DNA of 64,000 nt, taken from Linyphia triangularis (Eukaryota; Arthropoda; Arachnida; Araneae; Linyphiidae). Positions 1 to 10,354 of this stretch are shown piece after piece. The DNA is taken from assembly GCA_963978545.1 (NCBI GenBank), contig OZ021721.1, positions 98,877,918-98,941,917 of the forward strand, given 5' to 3'. The translations under genes and the position numbers were made by a program. Positions within the stretch are counted from its first letter, which is position 1, and each line of letters starts with the position of its first letter. The notes under the pieces were generated by a model. That model did not search any database, was not told the origin of the DNA, and saw nothing but the letters and a program-made list of their open reading frames with translations.

Positions 1-254
1 TTTTACCACTAAATCATTAATGACATTCTGAATAATCCATTTTCCATGCGTTCATTGTAGTTATTCCTGTGTTTTAGTTTCGACAGCACCATTTATACTC
101 TTGTTGGCAACTTTTGGTACTAATTTATTTATTTTTTCTTCTGAATTCATTTCCCCATGTCTTCCACAGTTTACAAATAAAATATGGTTTAATTTCGTTT
201 ATTCGTTTTAGCTGCAAATGCCATGAACAGGGAAAGTTATTTTATGGCCACTCT

Positions 255-575
255 GTGTATATATATAATATGTAATCTTTAGAATCAACATTAAATTAAT
301 TCTTCTGTTCAAAGCCCGTAATCCTATGTTTACCCAATTCACTCAACAAATTATTTCAATATCTGCCCACGCACAGATAATTGTGCGAGATCAGTGAGTC
401 CCATGATTAAAATTCTGTTTTGTTCATTCTTGTGTCGATTGTACAAGACACACTTGTGTACCACACACACTTGTGCTAACTCTGCGATTCTCTCAGTTTA
501 ACACAATGATTGTTTATAGTGCTCTCTCTTCGACATTACTATGACACATTCTATTCCTTTCAATCATGTAGATAA
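255..575 (+). repeat. Diverged interspersed repeat, copy 1
   Basis: The segment from TTTAGAATCAACATTAAATTA to CACATTCTATTCC parallels 57850-58140 step by step (for example CAATGATTGTTTATAGTGCT here and CAATGATAGTTTACAGTGCT there). It is an old, diverged member of an unnamed repeat family with no coding potential. Confidence 0.55.
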
Positions 576-969
576 CACGTTACTTTTTAATCTCTCTCTT
601 CGTGCTAATTTAATGAATATGTTCGATTGTCCCAAAATGACTGTTTACTGACTCCACCATGACACTGCAAAACTTTAAGTATAATGTGATCATAACATAT
701 ATATATAATTGTAACATTTATTTTTGCAAATGTGAAAGCTGTCTCTCTTTGGCAAGAGGAAAAAATATGTAGAAATAATTAATGTGTTAATATTAGTTAT
801 GTGATTTATTGCTAAGTTCATGAAGAAAATGTGTAAGTATGATCTAGGGCACCTAGACCCAAACTTTGCAGTAAAACGACACTACATGAATCTTATTCCT
901 GCTGTTACTTCAGCATTTAACTACCTATGACTTGCCTTCCTAAATTTTTTGGTACTTGAAAGGGAAGGA

Positions 970-1080
970 CCTGTATAAAAGGAGTGTTGTTGCCTTGAAA
1001 CCATTGTTTTGTATTTTGAGTTTCCATTGTCTTGATATTTGTATTTACTCGTATCCAAAACAATAAAGTGTTGATGTTTA
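970..1080 (+). promoter_or_regulatory. TATA box and poly(A) signal pair, LTR-like
   Basis: TATAAAA at 974-980 is followed about 85 bp later by AATAAA at 1062-1067 in T/G-rich sequence. This is the arrangement of the U3-R part of a long terminal repeat. No flanking repeat, primer-binding site or coding region was found, so a solo-LTR remnant is only a possibility. Confidence 0.2.
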
Positions 1081-1160
1081 AATATTTTTTATCTGACTGC
1101 CATAAAGAAAATATTTTTAAATGTAAGGAACAAATGTTGAGGGATCATCTGACTGAAGAG

Positions 1161-1192
1161 ACCTGTAGGACAGAGCAACCTGTCCTACAGGT
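1161..1192. repeat. Perfect 13-bp inverted repeat (hairpin)
   Basis: ACCTGTAGGACAG and its exact complement CTGTCCTACAGGT are separated by six bases (AGCAAC) and followed by TTTTG. It is a compact stem-loop of unknown role. Confidence 0.8.
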
Positions 1193-1779
1193 TTTTGAGC
1201 ATTAATAGTTCTGGGGTTGATGCTAGTGGTTGCATAGGATTTTGAATCTACTTGGTATGTTTAAATACACATTCGTAATTTGTATTTTGATCATGTTGAT
1301 TGTTAATGACGTGGTCTAACAATTTTGCTGTTTCCTCTTCATGGGCATGCTGTCTTAGTATAGTATCAGATTATTAACAATACGGAACAAGTGTAGCCCT
1401 TACAGTAGCTTGTTTAAAAACTATCTACCAATCTGATTGCTACTGTATCAAGGTCCTGCTAGTACTCACATTTACTACTTTCAGGCCTTTAGAGAACACC
1501 CCACATGTGAGTATTAGATGTGACCAGATGTTTTATTTTTCGGCACTGGAATGAATTTTTCTGTTAAATCATTTTTAAAAGTTTCCATTTTGTCAAGCTA
1601 TTTAAAACATAAACTGTTTGAAAATATTTACCATAAGTGTATTTGAATTAAATCTAGTTTAAGGAAAACTCTTCTTTTTTTTAATTATATTATATAGAGT
1701 AAATTAATGGCAAAAAATAGTTTAAAGTACATCAATGTAATATTTCTTGTTTTAAGTGTTCCTTTTAATCTTTATGTAG

Positions 1780-1849
1780 ATTGGAATCAATCCAGGCTTA
1801 ATGGCAGCATATAAAGGTCATCATTATGCTGGACCAGGCAATCATTTTT
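1780..1849 (+). CDS. TDG: TDG exon with catalytic GINPG motif
   Basis: The exon is 70 nt, preceded by a pyrimidine-rich tract ending TTTATGTAG and followed by GTAAGA. It encodes [19 protein letters not shown] and then GNHF, ending one base into the Trp codon. The Asn of GINPG is the residue that activates water in TDG enzymes. The start phase is 0, so an upstream exon must supply the preceding hydrophobic strand (DIV-I type). That exon is not visible in the window. Confidence 0.93.
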
Positions 1850-4800
1850 GTAAGAAATGCATTTATACTTACCTGTTAGAGAAAATGGTTTAACCCTTTA
1901 AAGCATAGTGTTTTCACACTGAAACCACTTAAATTTTTGTTTCTATACACAGACTGGTTTTACAGGGAAAACTGTGATATGTAGAAATTATCACTTATAA
2001 ATGTTAAAATAAATATTTTTTGCAAAAAGGATGTATACCTATCATTCTTCTACACATAAAGAAGGCCCATATCAAATGTCATCAAAATCAGTCCTGAAAT
2101 TCATGCTTCAAAGGGTTAAGCAATTAATCCATTTTTTGTTTTATTAAAAAATTTTATCCCCCTATTTTGTTCTGATTTTTAGTCAGATTTACGAATTAAA
2201 TTTTATTTTTTATCAATCTATTATTTTTAAAGCTGATTCTTCTCAGTAAAAAGTACTGATAAGTATATATCGATTAAATAGGAGAAATAATATTGTCATT
2301 GAGTCATAACAGAGGTTAAGTAGTCAATTTCTACTGACAGGCTTGAAGGAATATTGTCTGGCATAATTATTCAAATTTGATAGAAAATTTCTGTCCTATG
2401 TTTGCATGTTAGTTTTCTTTTATGAAAAACTCTTAACAACTTCAATGAGTTTCCACAGGTATCTGATGTTTAACACTAGATTGCCTAAGCAAGTCATTTT
2501 GACTGCTTTTGAATTTCAATTTAAAAAATAATTATTTAAATAATGACACAGCTTCTTATAAAGTTGTGACTTTTTCTACAACATATAAATGGGTTAATTA
2601 ATCATTGTTGTTGCCCTCCCCCCCCCCCCTCCTTCACTTCTGGTATATACATGTGTGTTATACCTATATTGCCGAAAAGCAGTCATTTTGACTGCTTAGA
2701 AAAGACCAGTTCGGCTCTGGATTGGAATAACATGATAACATACAAGTTCATGATAAATTGTCGATTTCAACATATACTTGATAAGTTGCAGTTGTTCAAT
2801 AACTAAAGTTATTGTTATTCGAATCTTTATGCCAGGCCTGGCCACGCGCTTTGTTCCCTTTGAACGCCTTGTAACGTAATTCAGATGGGAAGGAGGATCA
2901 CTGAGTGTATGATCTCATACTGTAATCGATATGGCTAAAATGTCCAGATAATGTATAAATTTTTTTTTTTTCGAACTGAAATACATTTTTTTTATTGTTA
3001 ATACTTATTAATAACTTGTTATATGACTGTAAGTGATATAAAATATATTAAAAATTATTGTTAAACAAATTTCTTTGCGCATTAGTTATTTTTTCACAAT
3101 GCAGTCATTTTGACTGCTTTCAGGCAATATAGGTATATACTAAGCTCCTGTCTTTCTAGTGTTAATCACCAATAATTTTGTCAGGTTTCATAAAGAAAAA
3201 TTTCATTATTTTAATTTTTGCGGATCTGCAGTAAACTAGTTGTGGTTTTGTACTACAAATCTACTTTTCTCTCTTGGTTCCTTTCGCAAATTAGTGGTTC
3301 AGTAGCTCAGCTCTATCGGATTTTGCAAAAAGAAAAATAAATAAAAACCTGCCAGTTCTGTTTTTCTCCTTCTTCTAATGATGAAAATTTCATAAATATT
3401 TTTTGACTTGGTGCAAATGTTTTAGTCTATGGTTGTATTTTAAGGATTCTGATTTTTTTATATTTTATTAATTATTATTTGGATTAATGTTAAATTTGTA
3501 TTAGATATTGTAGTTTTACTTGGGATACATGGCATTGCTATTTTGATAAGTCCTTTTTTTCCTTACAAAAACAGTACAATTTAGAAAATTTTAATGTTGA
3601 CAGGGATATGTAAATCTCAATCTTGCATTTATATAATTAAATATTGAATCTAATATAAAAATGATTCTTCCTAAAATAAAAAAAAACAACTTTTCACTTA
3701 AATTTCATCTTGTTAATCATTTGTGTTTTTACTTATAATTTATCCTTTATTTATTTTTTACTAAAATTAATCAATATTTTAACTTGTATTAAACAATTTT
3801 CAGGGAAATGCTTATTTCTGGCTGGTCTTATACCTGAGCCTATGAGTGCTGTTGATGATTTTAAACTGGTTGCTCATGGTATTGGATTCACCAATATAGT
3901 TTCAAGGCCTACTAAAGGAAGTGCAGATCTGAGCAGGTTAGTCTTTTCACAAAGGTAAAAAAATGTGATAACATTTTTTAAAAATTAATCTTCTGATTTG
4001 GTATTTCTTCTGGTAAATATGAGTTTGTTTTCAGCTTTACATGAATAATTTTTTCCTTTTGATAGGAAAGAAATTCGGGAAGGAGCAGAAATATTGCTTT
4101 CCAAGCTACGAAAGTATCAACCAAAAATTGCTGTTTTTAATGGAAAAAGTAGGTTACTTGTTGAAGTACATTCAAAATAAGTAATAAATCAATTAGTTTG
4201 AATTCAACTTTTACACATGGCAATCAATTCTGCATTGAACAATTCAAGGAATTTTTTCCTTTAATTTTTTTTTTCTTTCGTATTTTGAACAACTATTATA
4301 CAAAATTCAGGGGTCGCAGATGTCCTATAAATGCTATATTTTTTAAAAAATCGGCAAAAACATCCTATATTGTCCTATATTTCTATATTGATTCGATCTA
4401 TATTTTCTTCGAATTCGTAATAACGGTGCCGTTCGTTTTTTATATTTCGGATTCTCTGGCGCAATCGTGGGTGAAAAAGACTCGACAAAAATAATATTTG
4501 TAACTTCGGCATTTTATCTCTTTGTGACGTCACGTGTTGCATAACCTACAACTCAACTCTACTGAACCGGCGGGAGTTGTAAACATGTGAACTTTTCCAT
4601 AGCATGCGGTCTTGAATTTCTGAACTGATTTCTCCTCCAACGTGGTAAATTAATTGGTCATAATATAGAGAGGGATGCAACAACAAAACTCGGGAAAAAC
4701 GGATAAAAACAACTTGTGATTAACTTGCAGGACTACTAAAGAACATTTCTAGTGCTCAGTCAATAATTGATGAAGGAAACAAAAGGGTTAAGATTTACTG

Positions 4801-7800
4801 TATGATGTCAGATGGCGATTTTTTTATTCCGAATCCGGTACGAATTCTGCTCCATGAATAGTTTACATCAAACCGCGCCAAATTATGACAACCCTAGGCA
4901 GTTTTGCTCATAAAAAATGGCAGGGCTGCCATTGGCAAAAATCACTGGCGCAGAATCCGTACCGGGTTCGGAATATTAGCCATGATTTTTTCTTAAAAGT
5001 CGACAAAATTGAAAATAACGTCAATGCGTTGTGTTGTCAAATCCAAACGGTCACTAGGGTTTCCGGAAAACCAAGTCCCCGGTTCGCCACATTCGGGGCT
5101 AAATCTCCCACTTTTCGCCGCCAATCCAACTGACACTGAACAGTAAATCTGAACCAACAAAAGACAGCAAACAGGGATAAAAACAAAATACTTAAAGAAA
5201 TTGGAACAGTTCAAGCAGTTATAGATGCTGGAAGCAAAAGACACAAAATTGCATATAATGTAATTAATAAAACTTGATTTAGGGATGAAATATTGAGGCA
5301 ATAACGGATGACATATTCAAGATCAGGCGATTTCTTTTTTTAAAGGTGTGTTTTCTATTCTCTTAAATTCAATATAACGAGTATATAAATGTATAACGAG
5401 TTAATTTTTAAGTTCAGTGACAACTGTGTGCAATTATTTGATGTTTTATATTGTCCTATAAATTTTTTAAAAATATTCTTATTTTGTCACTTTGACCCCT
5501 GAAAGTTCTATGTTTTTTTTTATCAAGTATTTTTTTTTTTTAATTGAATGTTTGTTTCAGTGATTTATGAAGTCTTCTCAGGAAAGAAAAATTTTGACTT
5601 TGGAAGACAACCAGATCCTATACAAGGAACTGGCATTGTAAGTTTTAATAATTTTATTCTCGATAAAGTTTTTTTGATATGTATCTTTAAAACACGTTGA
5701 CTGCCACAATATAAAAAAATTGTGTTCATATGCCACATTTTTTTTATTTTTTATTTGCTTTTAAAGTAATTTTAACTCATCAAATTTTGTGGAAATTTTG
5801 GAAAAAAAATTCTGTGACTTTTGGGCATGTGTTGTATATCACTCACGGAGCATCAAGTCTAATGTTTGTTTACTTTATGTTTTATTTTTCTAAAAATAAA
5901 GAGTTTATTTCACAGAAAATTTATCTCAGTTCCAAAACATACAAAAAGTTACCTTTTGAAGAAAAATCTACTAAGTTCAGTTTTTTGTCTGAGGTCATAC
6001 AAAATGTGCCTACATTAGAATAACATGATATTTGTGAAGTATAGACAACTTGCAAAACAAATTCGAAGGAGAGTGAAAGGAGTTATATTTAACTCACGAA
6101 ACCTCTTGGACACAAATGGTGTGAGTTGAATGCAACTCATATGGCAGTCAACGTATTAAAGTACTAGAGATCAATATTTTATAATGCTAATTATCTGAAT
6201 TTTAATCTTTTTTCTTTCTAATAATTAAATTTACTTTGATAATCCTAAATGAACTTGTCTTGTCTCATTACCACTTGCTCACTGCCAAGAGACACTGTAA
6301 ATTTTGCACTTTATTTTACTAAAGTTGTTAAAACGTAGAGCACAATAGGAATTTCTTTTCAAGGTTAGAAATTTTGTATATGCAATCCTGTTCCCTTCCC
6401 AGAACAATGACTGGTACATTTCATGTTAGTTTAGCAATGTTCCTTCTTTAAAATTCCTTTTCTGATGTCAATTTCCTGTGGACAATCAGTGATTATTAAG
6501 TGTCTGGGGGAGGAGATGGTAAGGGGTAACATGCTTCTTGGTTGTAAGTAATAAAAACTAAATAAAAAATTTAATTAAAACTTAATTTTCTATGCTTTTT
6601 AACTAGAAATATTACAATAGGACTTAAAATGCCCCATGCCAGAACAAAGTTGACAGCCAAATTGCAAATTGGAACAGAAATAAAATTGGAGTTTTGAACT
6701 TTTTTTTTCTCAGTAACAGTTAACTAATTTCATTGTGAAATTTGACTTCATTGTAACATTCATACTGTGTAGTATATTCATTGTGGCATTCATACTGTTT
6801 AGATCCTATTTCGAAATACTATATTAATTTTGAGTATTTAACAGTGGATATATGATGTTATTAGAATGAACTTTAGTTTTGTGAAGTATTAAAAATAAAA
6901 TGCAGTTATCATAGTGATTTTAAAAATATGGAATAAAAAGTGAAAATGCAATTGGGTCTTTGGAATTCGATTAAAGCCAAATTTCCTAATATATTTGATA
7001 CTGAACTAATACTAATAGTAATTTCATTTGCAGTCTGTGTTTGTTATGCCTTCATCAAGTGCAAGGTGTGCTCAATTACCAAGAGCTGTTGATAAAGTTC
7101 CATTTTATATTGCTCTGAAAAAGTTACGGGACCACTTATGTGGTACTCTTCCAGATTTAGACTTTTCTGAAGTATCATTTCCTGATGTAAAATTAAAAGT
7201 TGAAGTTAAAGAAGAGAATCATGATTGTTTTGCTGACTATCGCAGAAGTGAAGTAAGTGCTACTGTTCACAGAAGCCTAGAGACACCCGAAACTGAATTG
7301 AGGGTGATGATTCCTGTGAGAGGTAAACGTGGACGGAAACGGAAAACTGATTTAGGACGCTATCCAGTACCTGTTCATACAGATGGTGCTCCTGTCCGCG
7401 CTAGAGGTCGTGGTTCTGGTAGACGTGGCAGGGGTAGAAGACCTGTGGAACACAATACTTACAGCCCATCAGGATCTTCATGGTCCTCTACAATTACCTC
7501 ACCTTACTTTGCAACTGACGCCACAACTCCTCAGCACAGTTGGCAACAGTGGCAAGAAAGCCAAAATGGAATTGATACTTCATTTCAAGACAACTCACAA
7601 AATCATAGCTTGAGTCCTGTTCATAGCTATCAAATACAGCATACTGACCATGCTGCCAAGCAGCAACAAAATAATCAATATTATGAAGATTATTCTAGAT
7701 CATATATGGGTTATTCTCAGGCTGACTGTTCATATGTACCTCAAGTAGATACATATGCAAAAGTTAAAGATGAATGTTATGATGCAAGTTTTAGTGAGTA

Positions 7801-7804
7801 CTAA
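1780..7804 (+). CDS. TDG: Thymine-DNA glycosylase, C-terminal five exons: join(1780-1849, 3804-3936, 4066-4148, 5561-5637, 7034-7804)
   Basis: G/T(U)-mismatch-specific DNA glycosylase of the UDG superfamily. It removes T or U from G mispairs, and in vertebrates 5-formyl- and 5-carboxylcytosine, in nuclear base-excision repair. All five exons have AG/GT borders and compatible phases. Joined they give 377 codons plus stop with no internal stop. Seen in order: GINPG (Asn is the catalytic residue in the family), [16 protein letters not shown] (helix contacting the lesion), [19 protein letters not shown], and [11 protein letters not shown] (the second conserved active-site/insertion loop). The catalytic core is followed by a long tail. 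About the first third of the protein, upstream of the Ile before GINPG, is outside the window; I found no exon for it in 1-1779. Introns carry several DNA mini-elements, none interrupting an exon. The identification rests on family motifs I recognise and is secure. Confidence 0.95.
1894..2115. mobile_element. TTAA-flanked MITE (piggyBac-like), 222 bp, in TDG intron
   Basis: Both ends abut TTAA (1890-1893 and 2116-2119). The terminal inverted repeats are CCCTTTAAAGCAT and ATGCTTCAAAGGG. TTAA duplication with CCC-starting termini is the piggyBac signature. There is no coding capacity. Kolobok elements also use TTAA, so the superfamily is not certain. Confidence 0.75.
2474..3161. mobile_element. 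TTAA-flanked non-autonomous piggyBac-like element, 688 bp, in TDG intron
   Basis: TTAA at 2470-2473 and 3162-3165 flanks CACTAGA ... TCTAGTG termini. Next to each end lies TTGCC plus the palindrome AGTCATTTTGACT. At the right end these sit ~27 bp further in, matching the asymmetric spacer known for piggyBac ends. A third copy of the subterminal block (CCTATATTGCC ... GCAGTCATTTTGACTGC) lies near 2661-2697. A poly-C run at 2618-2630 is inside. No transposase. Confidence 0.8.
3804..3936 (+). CDS. TDG: TDG exon, central core
   Basis: The exon is 133 nt, with acceptor TTTTCAG and donor GTTAGT. Its first two bases complete the Trp codon begun at 1849. It encodes [18 protein letters not shown], continues through [20 protein letters not shown] and ends two bases into an Arg codon. 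The matching vertebrate segment has the same KCLF, GIGFTN and T-x-GS-x-DLS pattern. A spurious open frame starts upstream in the intron at 3710 and reads through both splice sites. Confidence 0.93.
4066..4148 (+). CDS. TDG: TDG exon, [12 protein letters not shown] segment
   Basis: The exon is 83 nt between acceptor TTTTGATAG and donor GTAGGT. It encodes [19 protein letters not shown] followed by KIAVFNGK, the alpha-helix and beta-strand that pack behind the active site in TDG. It ends with the first base of a Met codon completed by the next exon. The intron before it is only 129 bp. Confidence 0.93.
4308..5501. mobile_element. hAT-like non-autonomous DNA element, ~1.2 kb, in TDG intron
   Basis: Left end CAGGGGTCGCAGATG and right end ...TTTGACCCCTG form short inverted repeats. 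Both ends also carry a TATTGTCCTATA motif just inside. CAGGGGTC is a typical hAT terminus. I could not confirm an 8-bp target duplication (flanks acaaaatt and aaagttct). No transposase domain was recognised in the open frames 4885-5133 (+) or 4993-5301 (-). Confidence 0.6.
4829..4975. repeat. Imperfect inverted repeat inside the hAT-like element
   Basis: TTCCGAATCCGGTACGAATT near 4829 and CAGAATCCGTACCGGGTTCG followed by GAA near 4951-4973 are near-complements about 100 bp apart. They can form a cruciform or hairpin. Confidence 0.65.
5561..5637 (+). CDS. TDG: TDG exon, IYEVFSG segment
   Basis: The exon is 77 nt between acceptor TTTGTTTCAG and donor GTAAGT. Two bases complete Met, then [19 protein letters not shown] and IQGTGI are encoded, ending in phase 0. 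Vertebrate TDG has CIYEIFS and a loop of similar kind here. Confidence 0.92.
5638..7033 (+). other. TDG: TDG intron
   Basis: GTAAGT donor, TTTGCAG acceptor. It contains the TTAA element at 5691-6155; the rest shows nothing recognisable. Confidence 0.85.
5691..6155. mobile_element. TTAA-flanked MITE (piggyBac-like), 465 bp, in TDG intron
   Basis: TTAA at 5687-5690 and 6156-6159. The termini read AACACGTTGACTGCC and, at the other end, GGCAGTCAACGTA (complement TACGTTGACTGCC). CATATG plus ACTC motifs lie just inside both ends. The 97-codon frame at 5730-6023 is inside the element and resembles no transposase. Confidence 0.75.
7034..7804 (+). CDS. TDG: TDG terminal exon: VMPSSSARC motif plus basic, Gln/Ser-rich tail
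   Basis: The acceptor is CATTTGCAG; 256 codons follow to a TAA at 7802-7804. The first ~40 residues finish the glycosylase fold ([20 protein letters not shown], then [15 protein letters not shown]). VKEE at 7205-7216 is a psi-K-x-E SUMO-acceptor motif in the same relative place as the known SUMO site of vertebrate TDG, after a D-x-x-EV-x-F stretch like the SUMO-binding segment. Next comes a basic, AT-hook-like region (RGKRGRKRK near 7315-7345; [14 protein letters not shown] near 7402-7443), then ~100 residues rich in Gln, Ser and Tyr. The end carries a second psi-K-x-E (VKDE, 7763-7774) before CYDASFSEY. The long basic and Gln-rich insert is lineage-specific as far as I can judge. Confidence 0.94.
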   Translation, partial: SVFVMPSSSARCAQLPRAVDKVPFYIALKKLRDHLCGTLPDLDFSEVSFPDVKLKVEVKEENHDCFADYRRSEVSATVHRSLETPETELRVMIPVRGKRGRKRKTDLGRYPVPVHTDGAPVRARGRGSGRRGRGRRPVEHNTYSPSGSSWSSTITSPYFATDATTPQHSWQQWQESQNGIDTSFQDNSQNHSLSPVHSYQIQHTDHAAKQQQNNQYYEDYSRSYMGYSQADCSYVPQVDTYAKVKDECYDASFSEY

Positions 7805-8660
7805 TGCAATATGTTTTGTAATTGTAAATGGTCATGTCTTGAAAATGTGTATACCCTTTCCTAAAAAGAGACAGCAAAAAGTTTAGCTATTTAATTTATA
7901 CTACATATTTAAGTTATTTAGTTTATGTTTTTTGTTAAATTTAAATAATTGCAATTGTTTTGTATTCTTTGAAGAATATTTTATTTTCACATGTTTAAGG
8001 TTTACCTTAACTTGAGATCAGATTACGTTTTTTTTTTTAAATGCATTTTGCTGTCTCTTTTCATATCCCCCATGTTGTCACAATTAACTCCTCTAAGTAT
8101 TGCAGGAGTCTAATATCTATGGCCTATTCACATTGACTGATAGTTTAGTCAGTTTTTATCATCTTGTCGTTTTTCATCCTAAATGTTTTGATATTTGTGA
8201 ATGTTCACATAGGTACTTTTAAAAATAAATTCATTGCCTTCATGTTCCTCAAAGATTTATATTATTCATAAGTCACTGAGAAATGTTGCAACTATGCAAT
8301 TACGACTATGGATTTTTAAATTTTTATGTGTTAATATTTTATTAAAATTTACTGCTTTTGTATTTTTACACTTAGTGCCGTCTTTCTTTGAAGAACTGGT
8401 ACTAAATCAGAAGATTTAATACACTTTGAATAAGCTCAGATTTAAATTGATCTGTTTTTTTTTTTTTTTTTTTTTTTTTAAATATTATTTTCCTAATTAA
8501 TGCCTTTTAAAAGTGGTACAAAAAAAAAATCCAAAGCCTTACAAATGTGCTATATTTAACATTATGCTAACACAGTCTTATCCCAGTGCAAACCTTAGAA
8601 GGGAAGTATTTGTAGGTACCCTTAGTCATTTAACAAAATATTCAATTTTTAAATAAAGGA
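7805..8660 (+). other. TDG: Probable TDG 3' UTR with candidate poly(A) signals
   Basis: This is AT-rich sequence directly after the TDG stop, with no coding signal. AATAAA hexamers at 8224-8229 and 8652-8657 are candidate poly(A) signals. The second is followed by a T-rich stretch. Which one is used cannot be told from sequence alone. Confidence 0.45.
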
Positions 8661-10354
8661 ATCAGGATAAATTCTTTTTTTATCCAAAAGAATTTAGCTT
8701 GTATTTCCTCTCTATCCATATATAACCTTATTACTTACAATTAAATAATTACAACAAACATTTTTAAAAATTTAGCAGCTAAGGTTTATTCTTACAGTTT
8801 CTTGTATCTAGCAAATTTAATTGCAAAAACCAGATTTTATTTTCTAGAATATAATAAAAGCTTTACCTGTGCGATTTCAATTTGTGAAAAAAGGCCAAGA
8901 GAATTTTAAAAACACTATAAACATGCTAGTCAGTAGAATAGAAATATAACTAATACTTCTGTTTCCTAATGAAAGCATTGATTTTTATCAAGAAATGGCA
9001 TTCAACAATCTAGTTCAATGGTTAATGAAATTTATTTGGCACAAAAACAACATATTTTTTTGAGGAATGTGAAATTACAAAATTACCTATCAAGCATGAT
9101 ATCACTTTTTAAAACATTTTTCAAAATACTATTAAAAGTTCTCTCCCAATTATTTTGCTCATCTGCAAAGTATGTGAAATATTAATAGTTTTTTTGTTGT
9201 TTTTTTTGTGCTTAGGCGTCAGGTTATTTTGAAGTGCAATTGTTGTTTTGGTCATCATGAACTTTTCATGGTGGTTCTTGACAATTTGTTGTAACTGTTT
9301 TTTTACTATGTATAGATTTATTTTAGTATGTGTTATTTGCATATTTTATGTTTAAATAAGTGTTGAAATCTAGTTGGTTATCCACTGGTGGTCAGTAAAT
9401 TAAAATTTGTAATTCAACCAATTAAATTTATAATTATCTACATTGTTGCTTAATTTAGTGCCAAAAATTTAAGTACAGCACATATTTAACTATTTCTTAA
9501 TTTCCATAATGCTAGTTTTGTTACTAGTATTGTATAATATTAGAATTAATGCTTTTGTTAAAATTTTGTTCCTAATCGGGTAAAAATTTTATTTAAGTAT
9601 GCAATTTTTGCTTGATAAATAGTTTTTCTAATTTTGCTTAGATTCGTATTTTATTTTTTGTATGTTCCTGTTTTATGTTCCTAATCTCAAAGTGAAGTTT
9701 TAAAAATGTTAGTATTGTACAGCTTTTGTGTTTAAATTGTTGAAATTTTTTATCCTTGTTGATATATGACTTGCATGGTTTTTTTATGTAAAAAACTACT
9801 CTATACCCCAATTTAAAAATAATTTTAATTCATCAATTCACAGTTGTTTCAAAAATATTTTTTTTTCATTTTTTCTTCATTTCATGCTTCCTAAGTATAT
9901 ATTTTATTTAGGAAATTGTGATAAAACCTCTTATGTGCATTTATAGTTCTTTATGTATTCTACTTTCTCTTACGGAGAAATTATAAAGATATTTAAACGC
10001 AAGTTTCTATTTGTATGAGACATTTATGTATTGATTCTATTTTTATATTAATTTAACTCAAATAAGGTTATTTTTTTTTTACATTTAAAGGATGCTTGTT
10101 AATTCACTTAAAGTTTTAATTTTTGCCATAAGCTTTTTTTTAAAATATTAGTTCTGATGATTATTTTATTAAATTGGATTTAACCATTGAATGTTAATGA
10201 TGGGTCTTCTTGGTGTTGCATATCAAAGTATATCAAGTAAAAATTTCTATATTTTTGATTTCCATTTATTTTGAATGCAAATATTAACCTTCAAACATCC
10301 TTTATTAAGAAGTAAATTGCATTAATGCCAAAAGACCAAGTTATGATGGCTATA
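7805..10354. other. Non-coding AT-rich stretch after TDG
   Basis: T-rich on the + strand. No exon, element or RNA gene recognised apart from the candidate poly(A) signals. The T tract at ~8455-8479 is a homopolymer. Confidence 0.5.

Larger units (their letters stand above)
1..1779. other. Non-coding flank, probably TDG intron
   Basis: No exon was recognised. The TDG exon at 1780 begins mid-protein, so this is most likely intron. It holds the repeat copy, LTR-like pair and hairpin listed separately. Confidence 0.6.
1850..3803 (+). other. TDG: TDG intron
   Basis: GTAAGA donor, TTTTCAG acceptor. It contains the two TTAA elements listed separately; nothing else was recognised. Confidence 0.85.
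4149..5560 (+). other. TDG: TDG intron
   Basis: GTAGGT donor, TTTCAG acceptor. It is almost entirely made up of the CAGGGGTC-ended element at 4308-5501. Confidence 0.85.

Noticed and set aside
1020..1060. CTTGATATTTGTATT as a possible upstream TDG exon end
   Set aside because: No donor site in phase and no preceding coding similarity; the upstream exon is presumed outside the window.
5730..6023. 97-codon + frame in a TDG intron
   Set aside because: Lies wholly inside the TTAA-flanked MITE and shows no transposase resemblance.
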